Source of the DNA: Tipula vernalis
Lineage: Eukaryota > Arthropoda > Insecta > Diptera > Tipulidae
Assembly: GCA_958295665.1 (NCBI GenBank)
Contig: OY282560.1
Coordinates: forward strand, 304,603,536 to 304,667,535
Reading direction: 5' to 3'
Length of the DNA stretch: 64,000 bases
Shown here in pieces: positions 54,141-64,000 of the stretch. The notes under the pieces were generated by a model. The model had not been told where the DNA came from and did no database searches. It saw only the letters and a list, made by a program, of their open reading frames with translations. How positions within the stretch are numbered: the first letter of the stretch is position 1; every line of letters starts with the position of its first letter. The translations under genes and the position numbers were made by a program.

Positions 54141-55745
54141 TGATAATAAAACCCCTTCAAAACAAGAATCGGTAGTAAGAATACCAAAACTTACTAATTG
54201 GCCAGTATATAATGAAACACTTTATGATAACGTAACTGGTCTACAGACCAACATCAACTCTATTTAGGATTTTAATAGAGTTTGAAGCAATGTTGCCGAG
54301 GCAATTATTGATGCCTACCACTCAAGCCCACCCATGGTTCATATTAGGGGGACAAGGGACGTTCCATGGTACGAGAGATTCGTAAACTTTTCAACAGGGC
54401 TGAGAGGAAAAACGATTGGACAACCTATCGAATGACTCTTACCCAGTATAACGTCACTCTTAGGATAAGCAAGAGGTCGAGCTGGAGAGACTTCTGTGAA
54501 AAAATAGATAGGCTGCCTGCGGCTTGTCGACTCCAGAAGGCACTCTCCTTTGACCACAGAAATCCGTTGGGATCTGTAAGGAAACCGAATGGAGAGATAA
54601 CTACATCCAGAAAGGAAACTCTCGAATTTCCCAGAGTGTACTGTCCTTGGAGGCCAGGAAGACCTTGATGTAGACAGCGAGCATCCCTATCTGATTCCAA
54701 GGGAAGCTTACAGGTTCTCAAGAGATATTTTTACTCCTGGCAAAATAAGGTGGGCCGTCAATTCCTTTGGTCCCTTTAAATCGCCGGGAGGGGATTTTAC
54801 ATATACTGCATTTTTACAGCAAGGCCTAAAAAAACTGTTGCCTTATTTGATTAGACTCTCTAGAGCCAGCTACAGCTTACAATATGTTCCAAGAAGCTGG
54901 AGGGAGATGCGGGTGATTATTATCCCGAAAACAAGAAGAAAATCCGCAGATTACCTCAGGTCTTATAGACTCATTAGCCTCACATCTTTTATTCCGAAAA
55001 CCATAGAGAAGATACTGGGCCTACATATTAGATCCAGTGCCTTCCTAAGGCATCCTCTAGACCCCAGCCAACATGCATATCAGGCTGGGAAATCGACAGA
55101 AACAGCGCTCCACGAGCTGACAACAAATATCGAAGATACACTTCGGAATAAAGAGGTTTTGTTATGCTCCTTCATCGATATTCAAGGGGCTTTTGACAAT
55201 ACCAAGTTCGAAATGATTCAAGAACAAGCACATGCAAGGGAAATAGACTCCTCCACCTTAAAGTGGATAGTCAATATGCCTAGAAACAGGAGGATAATGG
55301 CCTCCTTTGGTGATAAAACCATCACGATTGTGGCTACCAGGGGTTGTCCCCGAGAGAGTACTCTCACCCCTTTTGTGGCTACTCGTGATGGATGGACTAT
55401 TTATAAGATTAAAAAACTCTCACTTCTTGAATATAATCTACGCGGACGATCTAGTGTTAATGGTCAGGGGGAAATTTGAGAGTACGATAGCGAAACGTAT
55501 GCAATATGCCCTCGAGTTGGTAAGCGACTGGTGTATTGAGACCGGCCTTAGAGTAAACCGCAACAAAATTATTTGTATTTTTTTTACAAATCGGAGGAAA
55601 ACAATTCTTTCACCTATATCTCTAAATCGGGAAATGCTCCAAATGGCGACGGAGGATAAGTACGTAGGAGTGATACTTGATTAGAAACTGACATGTAACC
55701 CGCTTTTAAAATATATCACAAACAAGGCAAATAGGGCGCATTTCA
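54109..55745 (+). pseudogene. LINE copy B ORF2, reverse transcriptase, 3'-truncated
   Basis: Same order as copy A: RAERKNDWTTYRMTLTQYN, FGPFKSPGGDFTYTAFLQQG, PYLIRLSRASYSLQYVPRSW, SYRLISLTSFIPKTIEKILG, CSFIDIQGAFDNTKFE, then after a shift NIIYADDLVLMVRGKFEST (catalytic YADD). It ends after ITNKANRAHF, where a Gypsy fragment begins, so RNase H and the tail are missing. Stops include 54265-54267 and 55682-55684. Confidence 0.85.
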
Positions 55746-56880
55746 CCTGCTCTGGTTACGTGAATGCTCTACTCACGTATAACAATAAAACCAATTCAAT
55801 CAGACTATTTGTAGTCCCATCCTTAAATCAAAATCCGTATCTGGGTTATGAGTTTTGGGAGATTTTTGGTTTAAAGCCCACTTTAGTCTCAGAGTTGATT
55901 GCATCACCCTTTCTAACAGAAAGTTCCGTTAATAACGATCACCATGAACTGACGGTCAACCAACGTCTTAGATTAGACAAAATCATTGACAGTATGCTCG
56001 GTATTGGTCGAACAAAACTGCTCTTGCCTACAATTGACGTAGGAGACACCCCAGTTAAAAATAAACTCTGTCACTAAAAAGGATGCCTATCCATTGCCAT
56101 TGATAGAGGATTTGATTAGTCGACTGAATAGGACGAAGCTTATTTCGAGTTTGGATCTCAAGGATGCTTTTTGGCATATTCCCTTGGAAACTCAAAAGAC
56201 AAAACAGCATTTACTATCCCCGGGAGGCTCCTCTATCAATTTCGGGTTGTGCCCTTTGTGATTTGTAATGCACCACAAACCTTGTGCAGATTAATGCACA
56301 AAGTCATTCCTCATCATATGCATTACCGATTGTTTCTACAATATATCTCGACGAATTGCTCATTACCACCTCGACTTTCGACTAACTAAAGCTGGTTTAA
56401 CGATAAATGTTGAAAAAAGCAAATTCTTTTTGAAAAATATAGACGATCTCGCTTAAGAGTTTGGGGGAGGGGGCAGGTGGAAGCCATTACAAAGTTCCCA
56501 ACACACAAAAGCAAATAAGGCAGTTTCTAGGCATCAAGAGATGTTACCCCTGACAAATCTACTGAAAAAACACCAAAAATTTGTGTGGTCGATGGAAGCA
56601 CAGATCAATCGATTATTTAAAAGCTGCATTGACATCTGGTTTTAATCATCCCAAACTTCGAAAATCGCTTCTTAATCCAGTGCAGTGGAAATGCCTTTTC
56701 GCTGTATTCGCCAAAAAAAAAATTTTACTCTTATGTGGAAGGCCTGCCGTTTACGGTGATAACCGACCACACGAGTTTGACTTGGCTAATGTCGTTAAAG
56801 GATGCCTCTGGTCATCTGAAACGTTGGAGTCTAAAGCTTCAGGCGTTTGATTTTGATGAGGGCTCTTAAAATGCAGTTAG
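55746..56880 (+). pseudogene. Gypsy-4 RT and RNase H
   Basis: SLNQNPYLGYEFWEIFGLKP, VNQRLRLDKIIDSMLGIGRT, then in other frames VTKKDAYPLPLIEDLISRLN, SSLDLKDAFWHIPLE (catalytic Asp), AFTIPGRLLYQFRVVPFVIC with NAPQTLCRLMHKVIP. RNase H: VITDHTSLTWLMSLKDASGH. Interrupted by stops throughout. Confidence 0.75.
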
Positions 56881-57008
56881 TATATAGTAGGTAATCACAC
56901 ATATATAAACATCAACACGAGCGAGACCTACGATACCAATACGAATACTCCTCACTGGGAATTATTTATTCCCAAATCATTGCAACCTGATGTAATCTTC
57001 TCAGCTCA

Positions 57009-57554
57009 TTGCCCTCCCACAGCTGCGCATTTGTGAATAAACAAAACCGCGGAACATATCAGACGTTACAACTCCTGGTCAAGTTTATTTCTCGATGTGA
57101 AAACTTTGGGCAGAGAGTTTATTTAGAGTTTTTGGGTCCTTACCCCCGAATCAAAAATGGCTATACCTCAGTCCTTATTGCACTCGATCATTTTTCGAAA
57201 TTTGTGTTGACACAGCCAGTACGACCAGCGACTGCGATGGAGGTTTGTAGATTTTTAGAGGGTACAATATTTTTAATGTTTGGAATACCGAAGGTCATTG
57301 TTATAGAAAATGGACGACATTTCGAGTCACAAATGGAGTTAAACATACGTTCACGGCTAGGTATTCACCACAGGCGAATGCTTCTGAGCGAGTTAATCGG
57401 ACTCTGCTCTTCTCATTGCGATCATACATTCAAGGCGATCAAAGAATTTGGGATTCTCTACAAGAGAATGCTCTACAAAAAGCGGTGGAAAAGTGTTTTC
57501 AGTGCCCAAAACAAGCACAAATATAACGTGACCGTTTGTATCATTCGGAAGTAA
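57009..57554 (+). pseudogene. Gypsy-4 integrase
   Basis: FLGPYPRIKNGYTSVLIALD, HFSKFVLTQPVRPATAMEVC and GIPKVIVIENGRHFESQME are the core; the second Asp of the usual SDNG is Glu-Asn here (IENG). The final part is frameshifted. Confidence 0.75.
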
Positions 57555-57844
57555 CAGTTTATCTGATAGAATCTGGGCAGCACGTACCAAGCAATTCTAT
57601 TCAAATCAAAGTTGTTGAACTGAAATTCTATTATTTCGTCCTAGTACGAATTACAGTAGAAACCAGCTCTATAGGCCAGTTCCTTCCGAATGACTTTTAC
57701 CAGTTTTCCTAAACCATTTCAGGAAGATGATTTTTCAATCAAGTTCTCGAACATGTGGGTAATAATTCAGTAGCGTTCAGTAGTGACCTTACGAGAGTAA
57801 TGACTACAAAAAATACAATCAGCACACTTAAGCGTCCTCTAAAT

Positions 57845-58793
57845 AAAATTGTATTATTACATCTACAACTTGATTAAGTTGTAGTGTGTTAAGGTAATCG
57901 TGTCTCCAGAACATTTGTGTTGTTTGCTGAATAGTTTGCCATTTACTTAATGTGCTTGTCTGGATTTGTTCTAAGTTGAATGGTCAGCAATGGTTTCCTG
58001 ATTAAAAAATGGCCTGGTGATAAGTAGTTCAAAACATCGATGTCATCTGATTGAGCTGAGGCCTTGAGTTCAATACTGCTTCTACTTGACATAAGAGTGT
58101 GTAATACTGTTCATAGATAAATACTGACTGACCGATGCATTTTCGTAAATGAGCTTTCATGGATTTGACTCCTGCTTCGTACAGACCGCCCATTTGACTG
58201 GCTGTTGAGCACAAGAATTTCCAGGTAGTGTAGTGTGTTGAATGATTCTTTATTTTGTTGTTGTGTTCCTGCGAGTTAAATTGTTTGGCCAGCTATCGGA
58301 GTTCTTTATTGGCACCCACAAAATTGCTATCGTTGTAACTGTAAATAGTTATCGGGTAACCACTTCTAGCAGTAAATCGTCGAAGTGCAGCAATAAACGC
58401 CTAGGTTGTCAAATCGGTCCTTTTGTATTTTTGTGTTGCATATTGTAGATGTCCTAAAAATGATTGACCCCGCATAGTCTACACCGACGTTTTCAAATGC
58501 GCGTTTTGGATCTACTACCCGTGCTGGTGGTAAATTATCCATCAATTGCTTAGCTGCTTTCGCTTATAATATGAAGCATGTAATGCATTTATGAATATAT
58601 TTCGTCACGTGATTTCGACCTCCAATATTGTTGCCTTAGATGAAACAGCATCAACTAGGTATATGCCACCATGTAACGTATATTGGTGTACATCGGCGAC
58701 CATCAACCCTTTTACGTGATGATCCCCTGGTAGAATAACAGGATGCTTGCTACTGTATGGAATATTGGCATTTTGCAATTTACCACCGATTAT
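57845..58793 (-). pseudogene. BEL-5 integrase fragment
   Basis: On the minus strand: IIGGKLQNANIPYSSKHPVI with HHVKGLMVADVHQYTLHGGI (zinc domain), FENVGVDYAGSI (core Asp), SQMGGLYEAGVKSMKAHLRK (Glu), YYTLLCQVEAVLNSRPQ and YLSPGHFLI, then WQTIQQTTQMFWRHDYLNTL. Open only at 58029-58214. Confidence 0.75.
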
Positions 58794-59590
58794 TAAAAGA
58801 TAAAGAAATAGAATTGTTAAGAAGGGAAAATGAAGTTATGCGAAATAATACCGCCCATACTACTGTAAATCGAAATCAACCTGAGCCGCTAAGTTTTAAG
58901 TATATCGAAGAATAACTTACTGAATTTAGTGGTGACGATGAATATTCACTTGAAAAATGGGTCAAAGATGTGAATAAGTCTTCTATTTGTTTAGGATGGA
59001 GTGAAAATCAAAGAACTGTGTATGCGAAAAGGCTCTTAATCGGAACTGCAAAAGAAAGTCTTAGAATGGTGAATGGTATGGACAACTAGGATAATCTGAT
59101 TCAATTTTTTAGGAAGGAATTTTCAGCCGTAAAGAATTCAGCTTTGATTCACGCATGGCGGATCGTAGAAAAAAAGCTGGCGAATCTTTCACAAAATACC
59201 TGATCGGTATGAGAGAACTAGGAGATTCTGGAAATTGAGAAAATGTAGCTATTATCGAACACTGTATCAACGGTATTACTGATGACGAACATAACAAAGC
59301 TGTGCTTTATGGAGCAAGTTGTTAAACATCTATGCAAATATTAAACTCAAAGCAAAGAAGCGAGACATGCCAGGCAATAATCCACTACACCAGCCAAATA
59401 AGAACTCTAGGAGCTCAACAAAGTATGGGTCAATAATTGTGGCGACAGCCGACATCAACCAAAATGTTTCGAATGTAACGAGTATGGTCACGTGTCTCCA
59501 AATTGCACCAAAAAAGAAATTACACGCAGGGAACTATCAACCATTAAAAAAGCTGTGGCTGTTGTTCAAGAAGAAGCTTGCTTAACAGTC
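58794..59590 (+). pseudogene. Gypsy-5 gag
   Basis: DKEIELLRRENEVMRNNTAH, FSGDDEYSLEKWVKDVNKSS, WSENQRTVYAKRLLIGTAKE, SFTKYLIGMRELGDSGN and ENVAIIEHCINGITDDEHNK form the capsid with stops between. KCFECNEYGHVSPNCTKKE is a clean CCHC zinc knuckle (near 59466-59520). Confidence 0.8.
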
Positions 59591-59639
59591 ATAAACGGAA
59601 GATCATACATTGTTGTCTAAGACCGTGAAGAAAGTGTAG

Positions 59640-60063
59640 TTGTTTGGGAAAGAAATCTACGCCTTAGTTGACAGTGGCATCGATATTAATCTCATGCCAC
59701 TTAAAAAAAATCCAAACTGTTGGCATCGAAAATCTAAGGGATGACCGAATATCATTTAATGGCGCTCGTGCTAAAGGGGTGCCAACGAAGGGAAAATTTG
59801 AAGCCCAATTAGTCATTGATGGTGAAATATATTCGACTGTGATACACGTTGTGGAAGATGGAATATTACCGGTAGACTTCATATTAGGAAGAGACTTGAT
59901 CAAACAAACCATTACTATCCTCACACCAATCAGCATTATAATGAAAAGGTTTGTCCCTGAAGGTTGTGTGTTGGTAGTTAAACAAGGTGATGTAATTCTC
60001 GATCTCGATCATATAGTAGACAGAAATATGGTGAGCCATATCAGAAAAATGGTGATTAATTAA
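59640..60063 (+). pseudogene. Gypsy-5 protease
   Basis: YALVDSGIDINLMPL holds the active site (Asp-Ser-Gly). VPTKGKFEAQLVIDGEIYST and VEDGILPVDFILGRDLIKQT complete the fold. The active-site part and the main ORF (59668-60063) meet at a one-base frame change. Confidence 0.8.
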
Positions 60064-60180
60064 AATAGGATGCCAGCCTGCAACTAATATAAAAGTGCAA
60101 ATAGTTGTACAGATGAGAAGCCAATAGCTGAAAGACCGAGGCGACTTTTTCCGCTGGAAACCAGCCTCTAGTGGAACATA

Positions 60181-61438
60181 TTGTCCGTACCAGTACATCC
60201 GAATATGCGAGTCATTGTGTTGGCAAACAAAAAGGATGGGACCAAGAGGTTGTGCGTGGACTATAGAAAAATAAACGACATGATATGTAAAGATCGTTTT
60301 CCGATGAATTTGATCGACGATCAAATAGATAAACTTCAGGATGCCGAGTACTTTTCCACGCTCGATTTACGAAATGGATTTTTCCACGTTCCCGTTTAAG
60401 AAAGCTCGATAAAGTATACTGCGTTTATCACACCATTTCGATTGTGCACTACATTAACAACGTGTTCCAGAGTTTATGTGTCAAAGGAGTAGTCTGCATA
60501 TACATTGATGATCTTGTGATACCAGCAAAAATCGAAAAAAACGTTTTAGAGGAATTTGAGAAATTTATAAGCGTAGCAGAGCTAAATGGATTGGACATAA
60601 AATGGACTAAGTGCCAATTCTGAAGAAAACAAATCGAATTTCTTGGCTACGAGATCGAACATGGGCAGATTCGCCCAACAAAATCTAAGTCATTAGGCAT
60701 TGCTAAGTTTCCAGAGCCGGATAGCGTCAAACAAATACAAAGATTTCTAGGATTGTCTGGATAATTTCGGAAGTTTGTGGAGAGTTATGCTATTATAGCG
60801 CGACCCCTGACGGATTTACTGAGGAAAAGAGTGGCGTTCGTATTCGGCGATGCTCAAAAGCGAGCCTTTTATAGTCTGAAAGATATATTGTCCAGCCATC
60901 CGATCTTAAGGTTATACTCACCGAAGGCGCAAACTGAATTTCATACTGATGCGAACAAACTTGGAATTGGGGCAATTCTATTACAACAATGTGACGACGA
61001 TCAACCAATGCATCCCGTAGTGTAATACAGTAAGAAGACATCTAAGTGTCAAGAAAATTACAGTAGCTATGAACATAAAATGCGCAGTGTGAATGCATGA
61101 AAATGCGAGTTTATCTGTTGGGGTTGCAGTTCAAAATTATTACCGATTGTGCAGCATTTAACGGGACTATGGAAGGAAAGCAACTAACGTCAAGAATTGC
61201 CGAATGGGCGTTGCGGCTGCAAGAATAAAACTTTAAATTGGAACACCGCTCTGGTTATCGAATTAGACATATAGATGCCCTAAGTAGAAGCCTAATTGTT
61301 TTACCAATAGAGGCCAATACCGTTAATCGTGTTAAAGCCGCTCAGAGAAGTGATCTCGAGCTCCGACGGATTTACGAACTTCTTAAATTAGGTGAGTATG
61401 ATGATTTTGTTATTAATTCTGATGTTCTATTTAAGAAA
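60181..61438 (+). pseudogene. Gypsy-5 RT, RNase H and linker
   Basis: NMRVIVLANKKDGTKRLCVD, YFSTLDLRNGFFHVPV (Asp), YIDDLVIPAKIEKN (catalytic YIDD), IEFLGYEIEHGQIRPTKSKS, then RNase H FHTDANKLGIGAILLQQC and LEHRSGYRIRHIDALSRSL. Stops at 60397-60399, near 60623 and 60764, and at 61023. It ends about 61438, inside the linker to integrase. Confidence 0.8.
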
Positions 61439-62160
61439 CGGTGTACTGCTATTGGTGGTGCCAAAGAAGATACAAGGCGAGGTCATCCAATTTTGCTCAG
61501 TTGTATTTGTCTTCAATTTTACAACTCGGATGATACCATCTTGGCCGGGATAGACTTTCAATATGTGGCCTAATGCCCATTTGGTTGGTGGCAAGTTAGT
61601 GTCTTTAATTATGACGATATCATTAGATTGGATCGGCGTCGAATCCTTTTGCCATTTCACACGCTGAGTAAGTGAAGACAGGTAATCTAGATGCCATCTA
61701 GCCCAGAAACCTTGTACCCGTTTCTGGAGATTTTGATATACATATGTTCAATTTCCTGTCCGGAATATTTTTCAAATCGGGTTCGGGTATGGCAACTAAC
61801 GGTTCTCCTATTATGAAATGTCCCGGAGTCAGCACTTTTAGGTCATCAGTATTATCGTATATTCGACATAGCGGGCGAGAATTCAGGATTGCTTCGATCT
61901 GCGTTAACATAGTGGTCATTTCTTCGTATGTAAAATTTGATGATTGGGCCACTCTTCTTAGGTGAAATTTTACGGATTTAACAGTGGCCTCCCACAATCC
62001 TCCAAAATGTGGGGCACTTGGTGGATTAAAATGAAATTCAATTTGCTTCTGTAAACAAAAATTGAAAAAATCGTTATTATCTTGTTGTTGAATTATTTGC
62101 TGACGTAATCGTTTTAGTTAGCGATAAAATTGAAACCGTTGTCACACCAAATGTGGGAAG
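61439..62160 (-). pseudogene. BEL-6 integrase end and C-terminal domain
   Basis: FHFNPPSAPHFGGLWEATVK and SVKFHLRRVAQSSNFTYEEM with MLTQIEAILNSRPLCRI, LTPGHFIIGEPLVAIPEPDL, then LPPTKWALGHILKVYPGQDG. A frame change lies at about 61700-61750. A TAA near 62120 splits the core. Confidence 0.82.
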
Positions 62161-62916
62161 GACAACCTCGTCTAGCCACAAAACGTCGTAAGGCGGCTAT
62201 AAATGATTCGGTGTCAAGGCTGCTTACTAGGCTTTGGAATAAGGTGCTTTTCGTAATTTGCTTGTCTTAATTTGTATTGAACCAGCGTAATCCAACCCAC
62301 AAACTGAGAATGGACGATGTTGTGTGACTCGTTCACTCGGCAGATCCCCCATCTTTGGATTATAATTCGTTTTCCTATGTCTTATACATACAATACAATT
62401 GCGAATAAATTGTTTCACACATTTGCGCGCATCCATTATCCAGAATCGCTGTCTAATCGTGTTAAGTACTAATTGAATACCTCCATGAAATAGTTGATGG
62501 TGAATTTCTTTGATTATTAATACGTTTAATTGATGGTTCTTTGGTAATACGATTGAAAATTGCGCCGAATATTTTAATTGTGAATTGCGCAAGCGACCTC
62601 CAACTCGTAAAATGCCTTGATCGTCTATAAACGGATCCAAGGATATTAATTTTGATTTATGATGTATTCCGGTTACTGAACGGATATTTTCTAGTTCCAT
62701 TTGAAAATGTTGATGTTGTACTAGGCGGATTATCATCAGCTCCGCGTTGGTTAATTCTTCAATCGTCACGTTGCCTGACATGGTATTCTCAGTTTTTAAT
62801 GACATTTTGCAAAATCGGAGTATATACACCATGCACTTCTTTATCTTGAAATACGAAGAACACGATATTAATAACCTATCGATCACTGACGGAATGTCAC
62901 TTGGCACGGTTAACAA
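62161..62916 (-). pseudogene. BEL-6 integrase zinc domain and core start
   Basis: IEELTNAELMIIRLVQHQHF, SLDPFIDDQGILRVGGRLRN, KEIHHQLFHGGIQLVLNTIR (His-His), FIRNCIVCIRHRK (Cys-Cys), [20 protein letters not shown] (first core Asp), after which a shift at about 62240 breaks the frame. Confidence 0.85.
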
Positions 62917-63027
62917 AACGTTAGTTCGTCGTTCGAGTACAGGTTCAAGAAGTTTTGCTGAAGAGACGCAAATTGAGGGCCAACTTTGTTCAGCCTGTTG
63001 TAGCCATGTTAGACCTTTGAACCATAA

Positions 63028-63560
63028 TTAACATTGTGCTAGTTTTGAAGGGTGGATTCCTCTTGTTATTAAATCGGCAGGGTTCGATTTGGTCGGTACA
63101 TATCTCCAATGGTGGCGTGGTAAAACATCTAGGATATAAGCGGTGCGATTGGCAATAAACGTCTTCCATCGTCTTGGTATATCGGACAGCCACTTGAGAA
63201 CTACGGTGGAATCACACCAAGCTATTATCTCAATTTGGTCATTGAGAACTAACTCGGTTTTTACGTTTTTTATCAGTTTGGCCAGTAGGAATGCTCCACA
63301 TAATTCCATTCTTGGTACGCAAATCTGCTTTAGCGGGGCAACCTTTCCTTTTGCACACACCAGAATGGTAATGATGTCTCCTTGAAAACTTACGGCACGG
63401 ATATAAATGTCACATCCGTAAGCTTTCTCTGATGCATCACAGAACGCATGAATTTGGAGCATTGGATTGACAAATGTATGATAACTCCGCGGAATTTAAA
63501 TTTTGTGTAAGTGACTCAGTTGTTGGTAGATTGAATTAAATTCCGTGTTTACGGCTGTCG
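63028..63560 (-). pseudogene. BEL-6 RNase H
   Basis: LQIHAFCDASEKAYGCDIYI (Asp), VAPLKQICVPRMELCGAFLL (Glu), IIAWCDSTVVLKWLSDIPRR (Asp) and VPTKSNPADLITRGIHPSKL. The core is intact over 144 residues. A TAA (63496) and a frame change separate it from RT. Confidence 0.85.
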
Positions 63561-63633
63561 GAAGACTGTTGTCCCAGTCAAGCTCTAATACCCATAGTCG
63601 TTGGATCATTATCTTGAACAGTATAACAACAGG

Positions 63634-64000
63634 TCATAACCACCCAAGTGGATCGTAGATTTTGGAAATTTCGGAAAGAATTTTCCTTTTGGTCCAATTC
63701 GTATTGTGGTTTGTTAACACAACATTGAAACTGAATGTATCGTTATTCGAGTTCCAAGTGACCCCTAGAGTTTTAGCATTCTCGTTATCCTCTATGAGTT
63801 TAGGAGTTGTATCAATTTCTGGTCGAGAGAATGAATCTAAAAATATTTTGGAGTTTGAGCGCCATTTCCTTAGTTGAATTCCATTTTGATGTAAAATCTG
63901 TACAATTTGTTCTTTTAATTTCATAGCTGCATCTTCTGTATCGGCGCCAGATAACAGATCGTCAATGTAAAAATCCTTTGAGAGGATTTCGGCTGCGTCA
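63634..64000 (-). pseudogene. BEL-6 RT C-terminal part
   Basis: DAAEILSKDFYIDDLLSGAD (catalytic YIDD) at the window edge, NGIQLRKWRSNSKIFLDSF, AKTLGVTWNSNNDTFSFNVV and ISKIYDPLGWL. It ends at a TAA (63634-63636) directly after WL. The rest of the element lies outside. Confidence 0.85.

Larger units (their letters stand above)
55746..57720 (+). mobile_element. Gypsy-4, decayed pol fragment
   Basis: Protease end, RT, RNase H and integrase of a Gypsy element on the plus strand, without LTR or gag. The RT wording resembles that of Gypsy-3, so they may be the same clade. 57721-57844 has a hairpin CTACAACTTGATTAAGTTGTAG-like motif and nothing else. Confidence 0.75.
58794..61438 (+). mobile_element. 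Gypsy-5, decayed Gypsy element without LTRs
   Basis: Gag with one CCHC knuckle, protease, RT, RNase H and the following linker on the plus strand. It joins BEL-5 on the left and BEL-6 on the right with no visible LTR. Confidence 0.8.
61439..64000 (-). mobile_element. BEL-6, BEL/Pao pol, continuing beyond the right edge
   Basis: RT end, RNase H, integrase and C-terminal domain run on the minus strand from the window edge to about 61439. The last residues before Gypsy-5 are IIRVVKLKTNTTEQ. No LTR is visible inside the window. Confidence 0.85.

Overview
The window reads as accessory DNA of an insect nuclear genome. The evidence is an AT-rich background, host-like genes with short GT-AG introns, a CAP/antigen-5 type secreted-protein gene, and retrotransposon families typical of insects: BEL/Pao, Gypsy, Jockey, and RNase H-bearing LINEs whose ORF1 looks like DUF4780. 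I see no bacterial operons, rRNA, CRISPR array or convincing functional tRNA gene. The exact taxon cannot be fixed from the sequence; a dipteran-like insect is a guess.

Layout. 1-8.1 kb is the least disturbed part. It holds the 3' part of a multi-exon gene of unknown function (minus), an intact Crypton-like tyrosine recombinase (minus, 1291-2589), a MITE-like inverted-repeat element (2770-3083), palindromic repeats with tRNA-like promoter boxes (4149-5125) and a four-exon CAP-superfamily gene with a C-terminal membrane anchor (5922-7372, minus). 8.1-17 kb holds a Gypsy gag split by a LINE with a 9-bp target-site duplication, a decayed pogo-like DNA transposon, a BEL scrap and a CR1/Jockey-like LINE scrap. 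17-19.1 kb shows nothing codable.

19.1-64 kb is a dense nest of retroelements. BEL-1 (19.1-24.5 kb, minus) is fused at its 5' side to the integrase of Gypsy-1 (24.5-27.4 kb, minus). The LTR of Gypsy-1 faces an inverted LTR copy across a 26-bp spacer. Gypsy-2 (minus) and Gypsy-3 (plus) follow. A three-level nest comes next: BEL-2 holds a Jockey copy (TSD CCAGAGA), which holds complete BEL-3 (35731-42494, TSD AGTTT). At 45.4-55.7 kb a LINE (copy B) is interrupted inside ORF1 by complete BEL-4 (45959-52517, TSD GTGCC). The window ends with Gypsy-4, BEL-5, Gypsy-5 and the 3' half of BEL-6, which runs off the right edge.

How it works together. Almost every retroelement ORF is broken by stops, frameshifts or deletions, so the region is mostly a record of successive insertions. 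The nesting order and LTR divergence give a relative chronology: BEL-4 (about 9 differences in 698 bp) and BEL-3 (about 8 substitutions and 2 indels in 336 bp) are the youngest. The best candidates for living genes are the CAP gene and the Crypton-type recombinase. The most unusual retroelement features are the single in-frame UGA between gag and pol in BEL-1, the ATGGCTGA gag/pol overlap in BEL-3, and the in-frame loss of RNase H in young BEL-4.
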